A stretch of DNA of 64,000 bases from Streptomyces aquilus (GTDB taxonomy: Bacteria > Actinomycetota > Actinomycetes > Streptomycetales > Streptomycetaceae). The first letter of the stretch is position 1; every line of letters starts with the position of its first letter. This document shows, one piece after another, positions 34,456-43,295 of the stretch. The notes beneath the pieces are model-generated. The model searched no databases, was not told the DNA's origin, and was given only the letters and a program-made list of their open reading frames with translations. The position numbers were made by a program, and so were the translations under genes. The stretch spans positions 8,308,001 to 8,372,000 of the forward strand of contig NZ_CP034463.1 in the NCBI RefSeq assembly GCF_003955715.1. The letters are read 5' to 3'.

Positions 34456-37371
34456 CTATTCGAGAAGCTCCGCGTACGAACCCATGGCCAGGGCGATGTC
34501 CGCCTGGGCCCAGAAACGGTGGTACGTGAACGACGGCACCGCGCCGCCCGCGAGATACGCCTGGATCTTCGACCAGGCCGGGTCGTTCTTGTAGAAGGAC
34601 CTGATGGACTCGAAGGTGGACGAGGAGCTGATCGCGTCGCCGTTCGGCATCGTTCCGGTCCAGCCGGACGGGATGTAGACGCTGTCGTCGAACCGGTCGT
34701 AGTCCGCCCGGTTCTCCGGCACGGCGACGCCCAGGCTGTCCTGGTAGTTGCCCCACATGCCGTCGAGGAGCTTCTTCGCCGTCGTCGCGGCCTCGGTGTC
34801 ACCGGAGCGGTCCGCGTAGTACGTCAGGGTCTTGGCGTACGCGGCGGCCACCCCCACGTCGTTGGTGTAGTCGGCGACGGTGACGTGCAGCCCGCTGTTG
34901 GAGCCTGGGCTGGACGCGTTCCAGGTGTCGGGCTGGCCCGACCACTGGAGGGTGGCGGGGATCTGGTAGGTGCCGTCCGGGTTGATCGTGGTCTTGGACA
35001 GCGCCCAGTCGACCCACTTGTCGAGGACGGCCTTGGCCTGCGCGTTCCCCGTCTGCTGGTAGTACTCGGCCACCCGCTCCATCGACCACGCCTGGAAGCC
35101 GAACCACTGGTTGGACGGCGGGTCGTGGTAGACGGGCTGCTGGTCGTAGTACATGCCGTAGAAGGTGGACTTTCCGGCCGGCGGGGTCGCGTAGCGGCCC
35201 GCCCAGCTGTTCGTCGCACCGCCCGCGATGGCGCCCTCGTTCGACTGCAGCCAGCGGTAGAACTCCAGCTGCCGGGTGAGCGAGGTGTTCCAGTCCGCCG
35301 CGCCCGTCGAGGACTTGGGCTTCAGGTCGGCGAACGAGCTGAGCGCGTAGGCGGCCAGGGGGTTCTGGTAGCCGCTGTGCGCGTGGCTGGAACCGATGCG
35401 CCAGGCCCAGCCGGCGCTGGTGTCCGTCGCTCCGCCCCACGCGTAGTACCAGGACAGCAGGTACATCGAGGAGTTCTTGCCGCTGCCGGCCGCGCAGGCC
35501 GACGGCCCGACGCAATTCCCTATCTTCTTGAAGTACTTGTCGTACATCGCGTAGCGCAGGTAGTCGCCCATCTTCGCGGCCTTGCCCACGGTCGCGGAGA
35601 CGTCGCTGCCCTTGCCCTGCTGCTTCGCCCAGACATCCGCCCAGTACGCGGCCTGCACGGCCCGCGCGTCGGCGTCCGGGGCGTTGGTGAACTTCCACTG
35701 CTTGGCGTAGGAGGAGTCACCGGTGAACAGGTCCAAGTAGCCGTTCTTGCCGCCGTACTTGAAGGCGTCGCAGGTCGGCTGCGGCACCGTCTCCCACACC
35801 GACTCCTCCGCACCGCGCTGGAAGGTGTTGATGTACGACGGTCCGGTGGCCGTCGGGCCCGCCTCGCACTTGCCGGGCTCGTTGCCGTAGCCGTAGACGT
35901 TGTCGACGTCCTGGAGCCAGTGCATGCCGTAGATGTCGTCCGTGCCGTACGCCGACTTCAGCTCGGACGCGATCGGGTCGGAGCCGACCGAGACCGACGA
36001 GTCGAGCTTCGCCGGATACTCGTTCGGGGTGTCCAGCTCGGGCGCGTAGGTGGCCGGCTTGGAGGCGTTGTAGAAGGAGTTGGTCGGCTGGTCGGCGTGG
36101 GTCGGGATCATGTACTTCTCCATGAGGTCCCAGGCGCCGTTGAACTTGGACCAGTCGCCCGTCACCTTGCCGTACATGGCCTGGAGCCACAGGAGGTAGC
36201 TGTACGCCTCCGACGTGGTCTCATGGCCGTGGTCGGGCGCCTCGACGATCAGCGTCTCCACCGAGTGGTAGGGAATGCCCTCGGGGGAGAAGTAGCCGTT
36301 CGCCGGGTTGGTGATCTTCCCGTACAGCTCCAGGAAGCGGGCGTCGTACTCCTTCGACGCGGCGATCTGGGTGACCGTCACCGCCGCCTTCGCATGGCCC
36401 GTGGCCGACGACTCGAAGGTCGCCGCGCCGGTGCCCGAGGAGTCGGCGGTGATGGTCACCTTCTGGGCCGTGTTCCAGTTCGACGGGGTGAAGGTCAGGG
36501 AAGCCCCGCCGGTCACGGACAGGCCCGAGTTGCCGCTCGCCCGTGCCGTCGTGACGGTCACGTTGGCGGACGGCTGGGTCGACAGCTTGATGTCGTAGGT
36601 GGCCGTCTTGCCTTGCTGGACGGCGAGTTGGGTGGTCGAGGCCACCACGGCGGGACCCGAGGCGACCGTGATGCCGACCGGGGTCGACTCCGCCGACGCG
36701 CCCAGGCTGTCGTACGCCTTCGCCAGCAGTGAATGACTGCCCACGGTCAAGCTTGAGACCGAAAGAGAGTACGGCGCGGTCGTGTCGGTGCCCAGCAGCG
36801 TGGTGTTGTCGTAGAACTCCACCTTGCTGATGGTCGCGTTGTCCGCGGCCGCGGCGGTCGCCGCGAGCGGGACGGCGTCGCCCTGGGTGTAGACGGCCCC
36901 CGCGGCCGGGCTGGTCAGCACCGTGATCGGCGGCTGGTGGGCGCCGACGCACGCGGTGCCGTTGATCGCGAAGGACGTGGGCGCGGCGTTGGTGCCGCTG
37001 TAGCTGAACTGCGCGCCGGTGGAGACCGCGGCGCCGGCCGCGATGGTCCCGTTGTACCCGGCGTCTTTCACCGTGATGTTCTGACCGGACTGGGACCAGG
37101 TTCCGTTCCAGCCGTTGGACAGCTTCTGGTTGCCCGCGTAGGCGTACGTCAGTGTCCAGCCGCTGATGGTGTCCGTACCACGGTTGGTGATCGTCACGTC
37201 CGTGGTGAAGCCGGAGCCCCAGTCGTTGGTCTTGTAGTCGACGCTGCACTGAACTGCTGCTGCCTGTGCGGGAGTTGAACCCGTACTCAGCATCGTGAAC
37301 GGCAGGGCCAGTGCGGCCACGACAGCCGTCCATAAGCGCCGGGCAGTCCGGCGTCTCCTTCTCGGTGCCAT
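34456..37371 (-). CDS. Secreted CBM2-GH48 cellulase (reducing-end cellobiohydrolase)
   Basis: 971 aa. Signal peptide [18 protein letters not shown]...AQA. CBM2 from Cys42 to Cys141 ([20 protein letters not shown]). An Ig-like domain (about 148-235, [20 protein letters not shown]) and a second beta domain (about 238-336, [20 protein letters not shown]). GH48 domain from about 341 to the end, with the proposed catalytic acid Glu388 in [21 protein letters not shown]48 enzymes are processive exocellulases and the key component in actinobacterial cellulose breakdown. ATG follows AAGGAGGAA. A perfect CebR box lies 47 bases upstream. Confidence 0.95.
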   Translation of the reverse strand: MAPRRRRRTARRLWTAVVAALALPFTMLSTGSTPAQAAAVQCSVDYKTNDWGSGFTTDVTITNRGTDTISGWTLTYAYAGNQKLSNGWNGTWSQSGQNITVKDAGYNGTIAAGAAVSTGAQFSYSGTNAAPTSFAINGTACVGAHQPPITVLTSPAAGAVYTQGDAVPLAATAAAADNATISKVEFYDNTTLLGTDTTAPYSLSVSSLTVGSHSLLAKAYDSLGASAESTPVGITVASGPAVVASTTQLAVQQGKTATYDIKLSTQPSANVTVTTARASGNSGLSVTGGASLTFTPSNWNTAQKVTITADSSGTGAATFESSATGHAKAAVTVTQIAASKEYDARFLELYGKITNPANGYFSPEGIPYHSVETLIVEAPDHGHETTSEAYSYLLWLQAMYGKVTGDWSKFNGAWDLMEKYMIPTHADQPTNSFYNASKPATYAPELDTPNEYPAKLDSSVSVGSDPIASELKSAYGTDDIYGMHWLQDVDNVYGYGNEPGKCEAGPTATGPSYINTFQRGAEESVWETVPQPTCDAFKYGGKNGYLDLFTGDSSYAKQWKFTNAPDADARAVQAAYWADVWAKQQGKGSDVSATVGKAAKMGDYLRYAMYDKYFKKIGNCVGPSACAAGSGKNSSMYLLSWYYAWGGATDTSAGWAWRIGSSHAHSGYQNPLAAYALSSFADLKPKSSTGAADWNTSLTRQLEFYRWLQSNEGAIAGGATNSWAGRYATPPAGKSTFYGMYYDQQPVYHDPPSNQWFGFQAWSMERVAEYYQQTGNAQAKAVLDKWVDWALSKTTINPDGTYQIPATLQWSGQPDTWNASSPGSNSGLHVTVADYTNDVGVAAAYAKTLTYYADRSGDTEAATTAKKLLDGMWGNYQDSLGVAVPENRADYDRFDDSVYIPSGWTGTMPNGDAISSSSTFESIRSFYKNDPAWSKIQAYLAGGAVPSFTYHRFWAQADIALAMGSYAELLE

Positions 37372-37417
37372 GTGCTGGTTCCTCCTTGCGGCTCGGAGAA
37401 GTCAAGGCTTGAACCAG

Positions 37418-37431
37418 TGGGAGCGCTCCCA
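37418..37431. promoter_or_regulatory. CebR box, perfect
   Basis: TGGGAGCGCTCCCA is the exact 14-base palindrome bound by CebR, the cellobiose/cellotriose-responsive LacI-family repressor of Streptomyces cellulase genes. It lies 47 bases before the GH48 start codon. Confidence 0.92.
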
Positions 37432-37561
37432 TAGTGGAGACGTGGGTGTGAAGGGTCAAGGTGCTTGAAGAGTCGAAAAGATTCGATGAATGAGGTCGAG
37501 GAAAAGTCAAGTGACTCCTCTGTTCTTCAACGTCACTTGGCGCTAGCTTCGGTGACACCAG

Positions 37562-37575
37562 TGGGAGCGATTCCA
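37562..37575. promoter_or_regulatory. CebR box, two mismatches
   Basis: TGGGAGCGATTCCA matches the CebR palindrome at 12 of 14 positions. It lies 48 bases before the short ORF at 37623 and 278 bases before the GH6 start, mirroring the spacing of the perfect box to GH48. Confidence 0.75.
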
Positions 37576-37622
37576 TCAGTCGACGCGGCCGTCACGGCCC
37601 GCTGATCTGCAAGGAGTCGCTC

Positions 37623-37700
37623 ATGCGACACCCCCCGCGTTCAGTACTTTTAGCCGTCGCCGGCGCCGTGACCCTCGTCGGGTCCGTCAGGGTGCCGTGA
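37623..37700 (+). CDS. 25-aa signal-peptide-like ORF with a TTA codon (leader peptide or gene remnant)
   Basis: ATG 37623 is preceded by CAAGGAG at 5-7 bases, a good ribosome site. The product, MRHPPRSVLLAVAGAVTLVG then SVRVP-stop, looks like a truncated Sec signal peptide. Codon 10 is TTA, which in Streptomyces needs the bldA tRNA. The CebR box 48 bases upstream is placed as for a gene start. It may be the remains of a secreted-protein gene whose promoter now serves GH6, or a functional leader peptide in the GH6 5' region. I noticed no other in-frame TTA in the annotated genes. Confidence 0.5.
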   Translation: MRHPPRSVLLAVAGAVTLVGSVRVP

Positions 37701-37852
37701 CGCGTTCCCCTGCACGAGGCGCCGGATCGGCCTGCCCCGCACCAACTCGGCACATTCCGGCGCCCCTTCGGCCTGATCGACGCATCGGGCTCCGTGAGCA
37801 TCTGCGCGCCCTGAACGGCTGACACCCGCAACCGAGAAGGAAACCCGCACTC

Positions 37853-39568
37853 ATGAGTCGTACCAGAACTGCGTTCCTCGCAGCGATGGCCCTGGTCGCC
37901 GGCGCCTCCGGCACCGCGGTCGCCGCCTATCCCGGGGACGTCGGCATCTCGGCGATCCCCTGCACCGTGGACTACAAGGTGCAGAACGACTGGGGCACCG
38001 GCTTCACCGCCAACGTGACGATCACCAACAACAGCGCCCCCAAGTCGAGTTGGGCGCTGAAGTGGTCGTACGCCGGTAACCAGAAGGTCACCAGCGGCTG
38101 GAACGCCAAGGTCAGCCAGAGCGGCACCGCCGTCACCGCGCTCAACGAGAGCTACAACGGCACGCTCGCCACCGGCGGTTCGACCAGCTTCGGCTTCCAG
38201 GGCACCTACAGCGGCACCAACGCCGTCCCGGCCACCTTCACCCTCGACGGTGTGACCTGCAACGTCGACGACGGTGGCGGCGGCCCGACGAACCCGCCGG
38301 ACCCCGGCACCGGCAGCCGGGTCGACAACCCGTACAGCGGCGCCAAGGTGTACGTGAACCCGGAGTGGTCCGCCAATGCCGCCGCCGAGCCCGGCGGCAG
38401 CCGGATCGCCAACCAGCCCACCGGCGTGTGGCTGGACCGGGTCGCCGCGATCAACGGCGCCGGCGGGAAGATGGGCCTGCGGGCGCACCTCGACGAGGCC
38501 CTGAAGCAGAAGGGCAGCGGCGAGCTCGCCGTCCAGCTGGTGATCTACGACCTGCCGGGCCGCGACTGCGCCGCGCTCGCCTCCAACGGTGAGTTCGGTC
38601 CGACGGACATCGACAAGTACAAGACGCAGTACATCGACCCGATCGCCGCGATCCTCGCCGATCCCAAGTACGCCTCGCTGCGGATCGTCACCACGGTCGA
38701 GCTCGACTCCCTGCCGAACCTCGTCACCAACGTCTCGCCGCGGAACACCGCCACCCCCAACTGCGACACGATGAAGTCGAACGGCAACTACATCAAGGGT
38801 GTCGGCTACGCGCTGAACAAGCTCGGTGACGTCCCCAACGTCTACAACTACGTGGACGCCGGGCACCACGGCTGGCTCGGCTGGGACGACAACTTCTCGG
38901 CGACCGTCCAGACGATCAAGCAGGCGGCGACCGCCGAGGGCGCCACGGTGAACGACGTCCACGGCTTCATCACCAACACCGCCAACTACAGCGCGCTGAA
39001 GGAGCCGTACTACACCATCAACGACTCCGTGAACGGCAAGTCCGTGCGCGAGTCCAAGTGGGTCGACTGGAACCGGTACGTCGACGAGCTCTCCTACGCC
39101 CAGGCCTTCCGCCAGGAGGCCGTGAGCCAGGGCTTCTCCTCGGGCGTCGGCATGCTCATCGACACCTCCCGCAACGGCTGGGGCGGCAGCGCCCGGCCGA
39201 CCGGTCCCGGCGCCAAGACCGATGTGGACACCTACGTCGACGGCGGCCGTCTCGACCGGCGCCTCAACACCGGCAACTGGTGCAACCAGTCCGGCGCCGG
39301 CCTCGGCGAGCGTCCGCAGGCCAGCCCGGCGGCCGGGATCGACGCCTACGTCTGGATCAAGCCTCCGGGCGAGTCCGACGGCGCCAGCAGCGCCATCCCG
39401 AACGACGAGGGCAAGGGCTTCGACCGGATGTGCGACCCGACCTACACCGGCAACCCGCGCAACAACAACCACATGTCCGGCGCCCTGCCGAACGCGCCGC
39501 TGTCCGGTCACTGGTTCTCGGCGCAGTTCCAGCAGCTGATGCAGAATGCCTACCCGCCGTTGCCGTGA
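37853..39568 (+). CDS. Secreted CBM2-GH6 cellobiohydrolase/cellulase
   Basis: 571 aa. Signal peptide MSRTRTAFLAAMALVAGASG...AVA. CBM2 from Cys37 to Cys136 (VDYKVQNDWGTGFTANVTIT). Linker GGGGPTNPPDPGTG. GH6 domain from about 157: signature VIYDLPGRDCAA (Asp238) and the catalytic-acid signature VELDSLPNL (Asp285; most relatives have EPD). Size and long loops such as the extra Cys-containing PNCDTM segment fit an exo-acting non-reducing-end cellobiohydrolase. It pairs with GH48 in attacking cellulose from opposite ends. Start at 37853 has GAGAAGGAAA upstream. Confidence 0.94.
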   Translation: MSRTRTAFLAAMALVAGASGTAVAAYPGDVGISAIPCTVDYKVQNDWGTGFTANVTITNNSAPKSSWALKWSYAGNQKVTSGWNAKVSQSGTAVTALNESYNGTLATGGSTSFGFQGTYSGTNAVPATFTLDGVTCNVDDGGGGPTNPPDPGTGSRVDNPYSGAKVYVNPEWSANAAAEPGGSRIANQPTGVWLDRVAAINGAGGKMGLRAHLDEALKQKGSGELAVQLVIYDLPGRDCAALASNGEFGPTDIDKYKTQYIDPIAAILADPKYASLRIVTTVELDSLPNLVTNVSPRNTATPNCDTMKSNGNYIKGVGYALNKLGDVPNVYNYVDAGHHGWLGWDDNFSATVQTIKQAATAEGATVNDVHGFITNTANYSALKEPYYTINDSVNGKSVRESKWVDWNRYVDELSYAQAFRQEAVSQGFSSGVGMLIDTSRNGWGGSARPTGPGAKTDVDTYVDGGRLDRRLNTGNWCNQSGAGLGERPQASPAAGIDAYVWIKPPGESDGASSAIPNDEGKGFDRMCDPTYTGNPRNNNHMSGALPNAPLSGHWFSAQFQQLMQNAYPPLP

Positions 39569-39580
39569 CGGTGCGTTGGT

Positions 39581-39662
39581 GACTGCGGGTCCGATGGGGC
39601 TGGTCGCGCCCGCGCGGCGGTAGCCGCACATCGATACAGCCCCGCGCCCCTTCAGGGCGTTG
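39581..39662. repeat. Dispersed Streptomyces-type intergenic repeat / terminator after GH6
   Basis: The segment from the bases after the GH6 stop to ACAGCCCCGCGCCCCTTCAG, read on either strand, closely resembles, as I remember it, a short GC-rich sequence found downstream of many Streptomyces genes. Its end can form a small hairpin (CGCCC-CTTCA-GGGCG, 39646-39659) that may serve as a terminator. Confidence 0.45.
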
Positions 39663-39807
39663 ATGGCCGCCGGGGTTTGTCAGTGCCGCTCTGACAGGCC
39701 TCGGCGGCATCATCCGTACCCCGTTTTTTGCCGTCCCGGCAACGCTACTGGCCTCCTTCCGGTGCGTCGGCGCACGCTGTCCGTACACGGACGAGAGGCT
39801 GACCACC

Positions 39808-40704
39808 ATGGCGAACGACCACCACACCCACCACCAGCACGCGCACGGCCACCACGACCACACCGACATCGACTGGGCCGAGATGGCCCCGATGCTGGAG
39901 GACCAGGCCGAGCTGTACACGCCCCTGTACGAGCACGCCATGGCCTGGCTGGCCAAGCGGCAGACCGAGCCAGGGCTGGTCGTCGACGCGGGGAGTGGGC
40001 CGGGGGTCGTGTCGTGTCTGCTCGCCGACACGTTCCCGGGCGCCCGGGTCGTCGCCGTCGACGGGTCGGAGCCGCTGCTCGAACGGGCCCGGGAGCGGGC
40101 CGGGCGGCTCGGCGTCGCGGACCGGTTCGGCACGCTCGCCGGTGAACTGCCCGGTGTGCTCGACGACTTGGACTATCCCGCCGATCTGCTCTGGGCCAGC
40201 TGGAGCGTGCACCACCTCGGCGACCAGAAGGCGGCCCTGGCCGCGTTCGCCGCGCGGCTCGCGCCCGGCGGCACCCTCGCCCTGCTGGAGGGCAGCCTGC
40301 CCACCCGCTATCTGCCGCGCGACATCGGCATCGGCCGCCCGGGGCTCCAGGCCCGGCTCGACGCGGTGCACGAGGAGTGGTTCACCGAGATGCGGGCCGC
40401 GCTGCCCGGCTCGGTCGACGAGATCGAGGACTGGGCGGCGCTGATGACGTCCGTGGGGCTGAAGCCGACCGGTACCCGCAGCTTCCTCCTCGACCTGCCC
40501 GCCCCCACCACCGACCGGGCCCGCCGGTGCGCGGTGACCGCCTTCACCCGGATGCGGGACGTGCTGGGCGAGCGCCTCGACGCCGACGACCGCGCCACCC
40601 TCGACCGGCTCGTCGACCCCGACGACAAGGCGAGCCTGCACCACCGCCCGGACGTGTTCGTCCTGACGGCCCGCACGGTGCACACGGCGGTCCGTCCGGT
40701 CTGA
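39808..40704 (+). CDS. SAM-dependent methyltransferase with His-rich N-terminus
   Basis: 298 aa. The first 19 residues, MANDHHTHHQHAHGHHDHT, contain nine histidines and could bind metal ions. SAM motifs: LVVDAGSGPGVVSCLLA (motif I), VVAVDGSEPLLERARERA (motif II), DLLWASWSVHHLGDQKAAL and ARLAPGGTLALLEGSLP. The substrate is unknown. ATG 39808 follows GAGAGGCTG. It stands alone, between the GH6 gene and an SDR gene on the same strand. Confidence 0.85.
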   Translation: MANDHHTHHQHAHGHHDHTDIDWAEMAPMLEDQAELYTPLYEHAMAWLAKRQTEPGLVVDAGSGPGVVSCLLADTFPGARVVAVDGSEPLLERARERAGRLGVADRFGTLAGELPGVLDDLDYPADLLWASWSVHHLGDQKAALAAFAARLAPGGTLALLEGSLPTRYLPRDIGIGRPGLQARLDAVHEEWFTEMRAALPGSVDEIEDWAALMTSVGLKPTGTRSFLLDLPAPTTDRARRCAVTAFTRMRDVLGERLDADDRATLDRLVDPDDKASLHHRPDVFVLTARTVHTAVRPV

Positions 40705-40789
40705 CGCCTCTCCGTCGCCTGCCGCCCTTGACTTCGAGAACGCTCCAAGTGATCTACTGCGCGACGTTCACCGAAAACAGGGGGTAGTC

Positions 40790-41491
40790 ATGAGTGATGC
40801 ACCGGTCGCACTGATCACCGGTGGCGGCAGCGGCATCGGGGCCGCGGTCGCGCGGCAGTTGCTGGATGCCGGGCACCGGGTCACCGTCACCGGGCGTGGG
40901 GAGGAGCGGCTGCGGGGCTTCGCCGAGGAGCTCGGCAATCCTGACGGCTTGCTGACGATCGTCGGGAGTGCGGCCGAGTACGGGGACGTCCAGGCCGCGG
41001 TCGACACGACACTCAAGTCCTTCGGCCGGCTGGACACGGTCGTCGCCAACGCCGGTTTCGCCACCCATGACACGGTGGCTGAGGGCGACCCGTCCGGCTG
41101 GACCGAGATGGTGCTGACCAACGTCCTCGGCCCGGCCCTGCTGATCCGCGCCTCGATCGACGCCCTCAAGGAGACCCGCGGCCGGATCGTGCTGGTGGGC
41201 AGTGTCGCCGGCTTCGTGCCCGGGCCCGGCAACATCTACGGGGCAACCAAGTGGGCGGTGACCGGGCTGGCCGAGAACACCCGGCGGCAGGTCACCGAGT
41301 GGGGGGTGGGCGTGACCCACATCGCGCCGGGCCGGACGGAGACCCCGTTCTGGGACAGCTACGGCAGCCTTCCGCCGGGGCATCTCCTCACCGCCGACCA
41401 GATCGCCGACTCGGTCGTGTGGGCCATCCGGCAGCCCGAGGGAGTCGACGTCAACACGGTCGTCGTACGGCCGATCGGGCAGCCCAACTGA
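40790..41491 (+). CDS. Short-chain dehydrogenase/reductase (SDR)
   Basis: 233 aa classical SDR. NAD(P)-binding TGGGSGIG (residues 10-17), NAG motif at Asn87, catalytic Ser138, Tyr150 and Lys154 (IYGATKWAV). The substrate is unknown; many similar proteins are labelled SDR family oxidoreductase. A start at 40790 follows GGGGGTAGTC-type bases. A 14-base palindrome follows the stop. Confidence 0.9.
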   Translation: MSDAPVALITGGGSGIGAAVARQLLDAGHRVTVTGRGEERLRGFAEELGNPDGLLTIVGSAAEYGDVQAAVDTTLKSFGRLDTVVANAGFATHDTVAEGDPSGWTEMVLTNVLGPALLIRASIDALKETRGRIVLVGSVAGFVPGPGNIYGATKWAVTGLAENTRRQVTEWGVGVTHIAPGRTETPFWDSYGSLPPGHLLTADQIADSVVWAIRQPEGVDVNTVVVRPIGQPN

Positions 41492-41511
41492 GGTGAGCGC
41501 GGGTTGGTGGC

Positions 41512-41525
41512 CGATGCATGCATCG
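41512..41525. promoter_or_regulatory. 14-bp perfect palindrome upstream of the EamA gene
   Basis: CGATGCATGCATCG is a perfect palindrome 50 bases before the transporter start codon and 20 bases after the SDR stop. Its AT-richer centre stands out against the local composition. Probable operator; the regulator is unknown. Confidence 0.45.
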
Positions 41526-41575
41526 CCGGTGGGCGGGTAGCCGGGCGGTCCCGTGTCCGTTGGAGGGACCGCGCC

Positions 41576-42526
41576 ATGGCACGCACCAGCACCGGCACTC
41601 ATGCCGCGCAGGATCAGCCGCTCACGGCCCGGCTGCCCGGCGGGCCGCGCGCGGGGCAGACGATCGGGGCGGTGGTGCTGTCGCTGTCGCCAGTCTGCAT
41701 CGAACTGTCCGACGCGGAGCCCGGCACCGCCTCGGTGTACCGCTGTCTGCTCTGTGTGCCCGTGCTGGTGCTGCTGTCCCTGCCGGAACACCGCCGCGAG
41801 GGCCCGCCGCCCCGGCGTCAGCTGCTGTACGGCGTCGCGGGCGGCGCGCTGTTCGCCGGGGACATGCTGCTGTGGTCCAGGGCCATCACCGAGGTGGGCG
41901 CGGGGCTGTCCACCGTGCTGGTGAACGTGCAGGTCGTGCTGGTGCCGCTGCTGGCGTGGGCGGTGGACCGTGAGCACGTGCCGCGCCGCTTCCTGCTGTG
42001 GCTGCCGGTGCTGTGCGCGGGGGTGGTGCTCACCGGCGGGCTGTTCGAGCAGGGCGCGAGCGGCAGCGACCCGACGGCGGGCACCGTCCACGCGGTGCTG
42101 GCGGCGCTGAGCTACTCCGGCTTCCTCTTCCTGCTGCGCCGCGGCGGCTTCGAGGGCCATGTGGTGACGACGTACACCGTGGTCGTGGTGTCCGCCACCG
42201 TCTTCTCCGCCCTCGGCGGCTGGGCCTGGGGCGCCCTCGACCTCACCCCGCCCGCCGCCGCCCTCGGCTGGCTGGCGGTGGCCGCGGTGAGCAGCGGCAT
42301 GATCGGCTGGCTCCTCGTCGCCCTCAACTCCCCACACCTGCCGAGCCACATCGGCGCGGTACTGCTGCTGCTCACGCCGGTCGGGGCATTGGCGCTGGGT
42401 GCGCTGGTCCTGGGGGAGCGGCCGACGCTCGCGCAGTGGGCCGGGTGTGTGCTGATCCTGGTCAGCGCGTACGCCACGGTGACCGGCCGCAGGTGCGCCC
42501 CTCCCCGCCGGGGGCGCCCCTCGTGA
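41576..42526 (+). CDS. EamA/DMT-superfamily transporter
   Basis: 316 aa with about ten membrane helices in two EamA repeats (first from AGQTIGAVVLSLSPVCIELSD, second from GTVHAVLAALSYSGFLFLL). EamA carriers export metabolites or drugs; substrate unknown. ATG 41576 follows TTGGAGGGA. The frame is open upstream, but only this ATG has a ribosome site. Confidence 0.88.
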   Translation: MARTSTGTHAAQDQPLTARLPGGPRAGQTIGAVVLSLSPVCIELSDAEPGTASVYRCLLCVPVLVLLSLPEHRREGPPPRRQLLYGVAGGALFAGDMLLWSRAITEVGAGLSTVLVNVQVVLVPLLAWAVDREHVPRRFLLWLPVLCAGVVLTGGLFEQGASGSDPTAGTVHAVLAALSYSGFLFLLRRGGFEGHVVTTYTVVVVSATVFSALGGWAWGALDLTPPAAALGWLAVAAVSSGMIGWLLVALNSPHLPSHIGAVLLLLTPVGALALGALVLGERPTLAQWAGCVLILVSAYATVTGRRCAPPRRGRPS

Positions 42527-42530
42527 CCTG

Positions 42531-43151
42531 CTAGCCGCGCCGCACGTACTCGCAGCCGAAGACCACGTCGAGCCGGTCGACGTAGCAGCGGTCGTGGCCC
42601 CTGAAGCCGCTGACGATGTCGCGCTCGCCGTCCCGGGCGTAGAACGTGTCGTTGCCGGCACTGCCCCTGAGCGTGTCCTTCCCGGTTCCGCCGGTCAGCA
42701 CGTCGTCGCCCCAGTTGCGGATGAAGTCATGGCCGTCGCCGCCGTCCACTGTGTCGGCGCCCTCGTGGGCTCGCAGGGAGTCGCTTCCCTCGAACCCGCG
42801 CAGCAGGTCGTCGCCGCCATTCCCCTTGAGGACGTCGCTGCCGCTCTCCCCGGCCATCAGATCATTGCCGTTGCCGCCCGTGAGCCGGTCGTCGCCCGTG
42901 TCTCCGCAGACGACGTCGTTGCCGCCATTTGAGGAGATCGTGTCGTTCCCGCCGAGTCCGACGACGACGTCCTTGGCCGAGCCGGTGTTGAGGAAGTCGG
43001 ACTTGGCGCTGCCCCAGGCCGTGGCGTAGAAGCCGTAGCACTGCGGCGGTGCGGCCGCCGCCTCCGTCTGCGCCGCGACCACCATGCCGCCCGCGAGGGC
43101 GACCGCCGCGCAGGCCGCTGCGAACGTCCGTGTGCGTGTTCGTGTCTGCAT
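42531..43151 (-). CDS. Secreted RTX-repeat (haemolysin-type calcium-binding) protein, 206 aa
   Basis: Sec signal peptide: MQTRTRTRTFAAACAAVALAGG ends near AAA-APPQC (start at 43151; the longer frame lacks a ribosome site). About eight RTX nonapeptide-like repeats follow (GLGGNDTIS, GNGGDDLLRG, GTGKDTLRGS, GSAGNDTFYA), which fold into a beta-roll when calcium binds. The C-terminus (GHDRCYVDRLDVVFGCEYVRRG) has two Cys likely forming a disulfide. There is no catalytic domain. Export is by Sec rather than type I secretion. Divergent from a LuxR gene. Confidence 0.87.
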   Translation of the reverse strand: MQTRTRTRTFAAACAAVALAGGMVVAAQTEAAAAPPQCYGFYATAWGSAKSDFLNTGSAKDVVVGLGGNDTISSNGGNDVVCGDTGDDRLTGGNGNDLMAGESGSDVLKGNGGDDLLRGFEGSDSLRAHEGADTVDGGDGHDFIRNWGDDVLTGGTGKDTLRGSAGNDTFYARDGERDIVSGFRGHDRCYVDRLDVVFGCEYVRRG

Positions 43152-43216
43152 TGCTGAACCCCGTTCGTGGTTCGGATACGTGGGGTCCACGGTGGCCGCG
43201 CGGCGTCCCGGCGGCT

Positions 43217-43234
43217 ATTCGGCATTTGGCGAAT
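43217..43234. promoter_or_regulatory. Inverted repeat between RTX and LuxR genes
   Basis: ATTCG-N8-CGAAT lies 66 bases before the RTX start and 62 bases before the LuxR start, in an AT-richer patch. It is well placed as a shared operator for the divergent pair. Confidence 0.45.
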
Positions 43235-43295
43235 CCCCGCGGCCCGCCGCGCGAAGAGGCGTACCGTCGAGGGAGGTTGGCGAGAGGGGGCGGTC

